Shown here in pieces: positions 62,561 through 64,000 of a DNA stretch of 64,000 nucleotides; position 1 is the stretch's first letter, and the number at the start of each line of letters is the position of its first letter. The position numbers and the translations under genes were made by a program. Origin of the DNA: Epiperipatus broadwayi (lineage: Eukaryota; Onychophora; Udeonychophora; Euonychophora; Peripatidae); contig JAQFVV010006274.1 in the NCBI GenBank assembly GCA_028023455.1, forward strand, positions 4,464,001 to 4,528,000, written 5' to 3'. The notes under the pieces are model-generated. The model saw only the letters and a program-made list of their open reading frames with translations. It had not been told where the DNA came from and searched no databases.

Positions 62561-62751
62561 GAAAATCCAGAATGACCAGGAAAAGAAACAAATGAATTAC
62601 AAAGATGTACTAAAAGCAAGAGTAAAAAACATAGTGGTACCTCATTGGACAGCTAAAGACAGCAGCTACCAATGGATTATGAGGCAGATTTGTAAAAGCT
62701 AGCTGAATCAACATCCCAATTTTCTTCACAAAGATCTATGGAATGCCCAGA

Positions 62752-63060
62752 AACTATTGTTGGTATGCAAAGACTGCATTATGAAAGGTGATTGTATGCT
62801 GATTCCAGTCAAGGGTAGGCAGCACATAGTAAAATGGCTGCATAATAGTCAAAGAGACATCAGCAGAGAAAAAGCTTTAGAGCTTAGTCGTGTCTGGTAG
62901 CCAGATATTAGAACAGACTGGAGGAAATATAGAAATAATTATGATGATACTCAAACAACTACATCTCTGCAGTATATACCCAGTGAGTTAAAACAAAATG
63001 CACACCAGCATGCTACACAAAAGTTAAAGAACCCCACATTTTCTAATAACTTGTATTAAG
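62752..63060 (+). pseudogene. gypsy integrase N-terminal relic
   Basis: Near 62,776-62,922 the translation MKGDCMLIPVKGRQHIVKWL, then HNSQRDISREKALELSRVW, a stop and PDIRTDW follows the stretch before and within the zinc-binding integrase N-terminus (IP.. LR..IV..LH..H.G..R.KALA...VW.P.I). The second His is lost (Q). About 200 bp earlier the protease ends, so RT and RNase H are deleted. Confidence 0.6.
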
Positions 63061-63078
63061 TTCAGAAATTAAAACCTA

Positions 63079-63140
63079 ATCCAAATTGCTATGTCTAGCT
63101 GTTAGAAAATGCACTTCCATGAGTGCATATATATATTGTA
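63079..63140 (-). repeat. inverted partial copy of the 192-bp unit
   Basis: CCAAATTGCTATGTCTAGCTG followed by TTAGAAAATGCACTTCCATGAGTG is the reverse complement of the end of the 192-bp units, with a few differences. It closes the gag-protease-integrase relic on the right. Confidence 0.85.
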
Positions 63141-64000
63141 ATGATCCGGAGAATTGAGCTTAACGTAATATGCACTACAGGGCCCATCTAGGCATTTGAA
63201 CCTAGAAAAATTTATAAAGTAGGAGATACGTAAGTAAAAAAAAAATTTTTTTTTTTTTTTATTTATACATTTTGATATCCGGTCATTAGCCCATTGTCAC
63301 TAGCTCAAGGAATAGCAGAGATTTATATTTATGAATTCTTATCTAAGAATAATTTTTTTAAAAAAAGAATAAAATAAACCACTGCCAGTAATTAGCACAC
63401 AACATTTATTTATGCACATATATATAAGATTTAAAATTATTTTAGTATTAGTTTTACACTTTAAAATTTAACTTACATTTTTAACTTTGATTTTTAACTT
63501 TAATTTACATTTAGTTTTTATAAATTTACATTTTAATTTTTTTATAAGTTCACACAGATGGGATTATAAAAGCTTGTTTTAATATGTTGAGTATAGATCG
63601 GTTACATAGATTACAACGGTCAAAAACATTTCAAAATAAACATAAACAATCAAAATATAAAATCATTGATACCGACAATTGCAGAGGGAAATTTATAAGT
63701 AACCCAATAGTATTCACCATAAGATACTTGCATTGTCACCAATAACTTAAAAGACATCCGAATAAATACATTTTAGATACTCACCGTGAGGTATCATTAT
63801 TTATCGAGTGTCTATATATTTTGATCAAATATGAAATCCAAAACATAATTAACCGATAACAAATCCATGCAAACATCTATAAACAACTTAAATTTAATGC
63901 ATTTTTATTTAATGTCAAGTATGAATAGACTACATAGATTTGCATTTGAAAATAAACATTCTATTCCTATTTAACCTTAGGCCAAAATTCGTAGTCAAAC
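63141..64000. other. A+T-rich right end, no gene seen
   Basis: A poly(A)/poly(T) junction lies at 63,238-63,260 and several TTTAACTTnnATTT words near 63,460-63,540. No coding region is supported to the window end. Confidence 0.45.

Overview
This is an A+T-rich stretch of a eukaryotic nuclear genome, most likely an arthropod and plausibly an insect. The basis is one spliced, conserved host gene (FAM50/XAP5), whose N-terminus reads like arthropod orthologues, and the style of the Ty3/gypsy integrases. The species cannot be named from the sequence. There are no operons and no rRNA genes or CRISPR arrays. The only RNA-gene-like sequence is one decayed tRNA-derived SINE. Almost everything outside the host gene is mobile DNA in various states of decay.

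Host gene: FAM50 lies on the minus strand in two coding exons, 38,907-39,245 (residues 1-113) and 25,244-25,981 (residues 114-358). They are separated by a 12.9 kb phase-0 intron with a good donor (CAG|GTAAAG) and acceptor (TTTATAG). An acceptor-like tract sits directly against the ATG, so a non-coding first exon probably lies further right. The intron hosts an old LTR retrotransposon (26.86-32.50 kb, minus strand), a back-to-back pair of Penelope-like GIY-YIG endonuclease relics (32.5-33.5 kb), a terminal-inverted-repeat element with GC-richer internal arrays (35.73-36.92 kb), a tRNA-derived SINE-like fragment (37.45 kb), and a foldback element built from a 339-bp unit and flanked by a direct repeat of about 15 bp (37.95-38.78 kb).

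Left of the gene: the window opens inside a gypsy integrase that is still open (3-761), followed by a polypurine tract and an LTR. Then come a Jockey/CR1-like LINE relic (5.0-7.4 kb) ending near a long (ATT)n tract, a 211-bp near-perfect hairpin (8.59-8.80 kb), an RTE-like LINE relic (8.9-9.9 kb), a gag-like relic between two ~200-bp direct repeats (12.8-14.8 kb), and degenerate tandem repeats (21.2-22.3 kb).

Right of the gene: a Penelope-like relic of a different family (40.1-40.5 kb), a truncated minus-strand gypsy element with its LTR promoter (40.6-44.4 kb), a T/G-skewed tandem block followed by a locally CpG-rich segment (48.0-49.7 kb), two more LINE relics (51.7-53.2 and 55.2-56.3 kb), and two rearranged gypsy gag-protease relics (56.8-60.2 and 61.3-63.1 kb). 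The second is framed by a 192-bp tandem duplication and an inverted partial copy of it.

The most unusual structures are the 339-bp-unit foldback element, the paired Penelope relics with an (AT)n tract expanded inside the GIY-YIG core, the TIR element at 35.7-36.9 kb, and the skewed block at 48 kb. Calls rest on reading translations and motifs by eye; element boundaries are approximate unless a terminus is stated.
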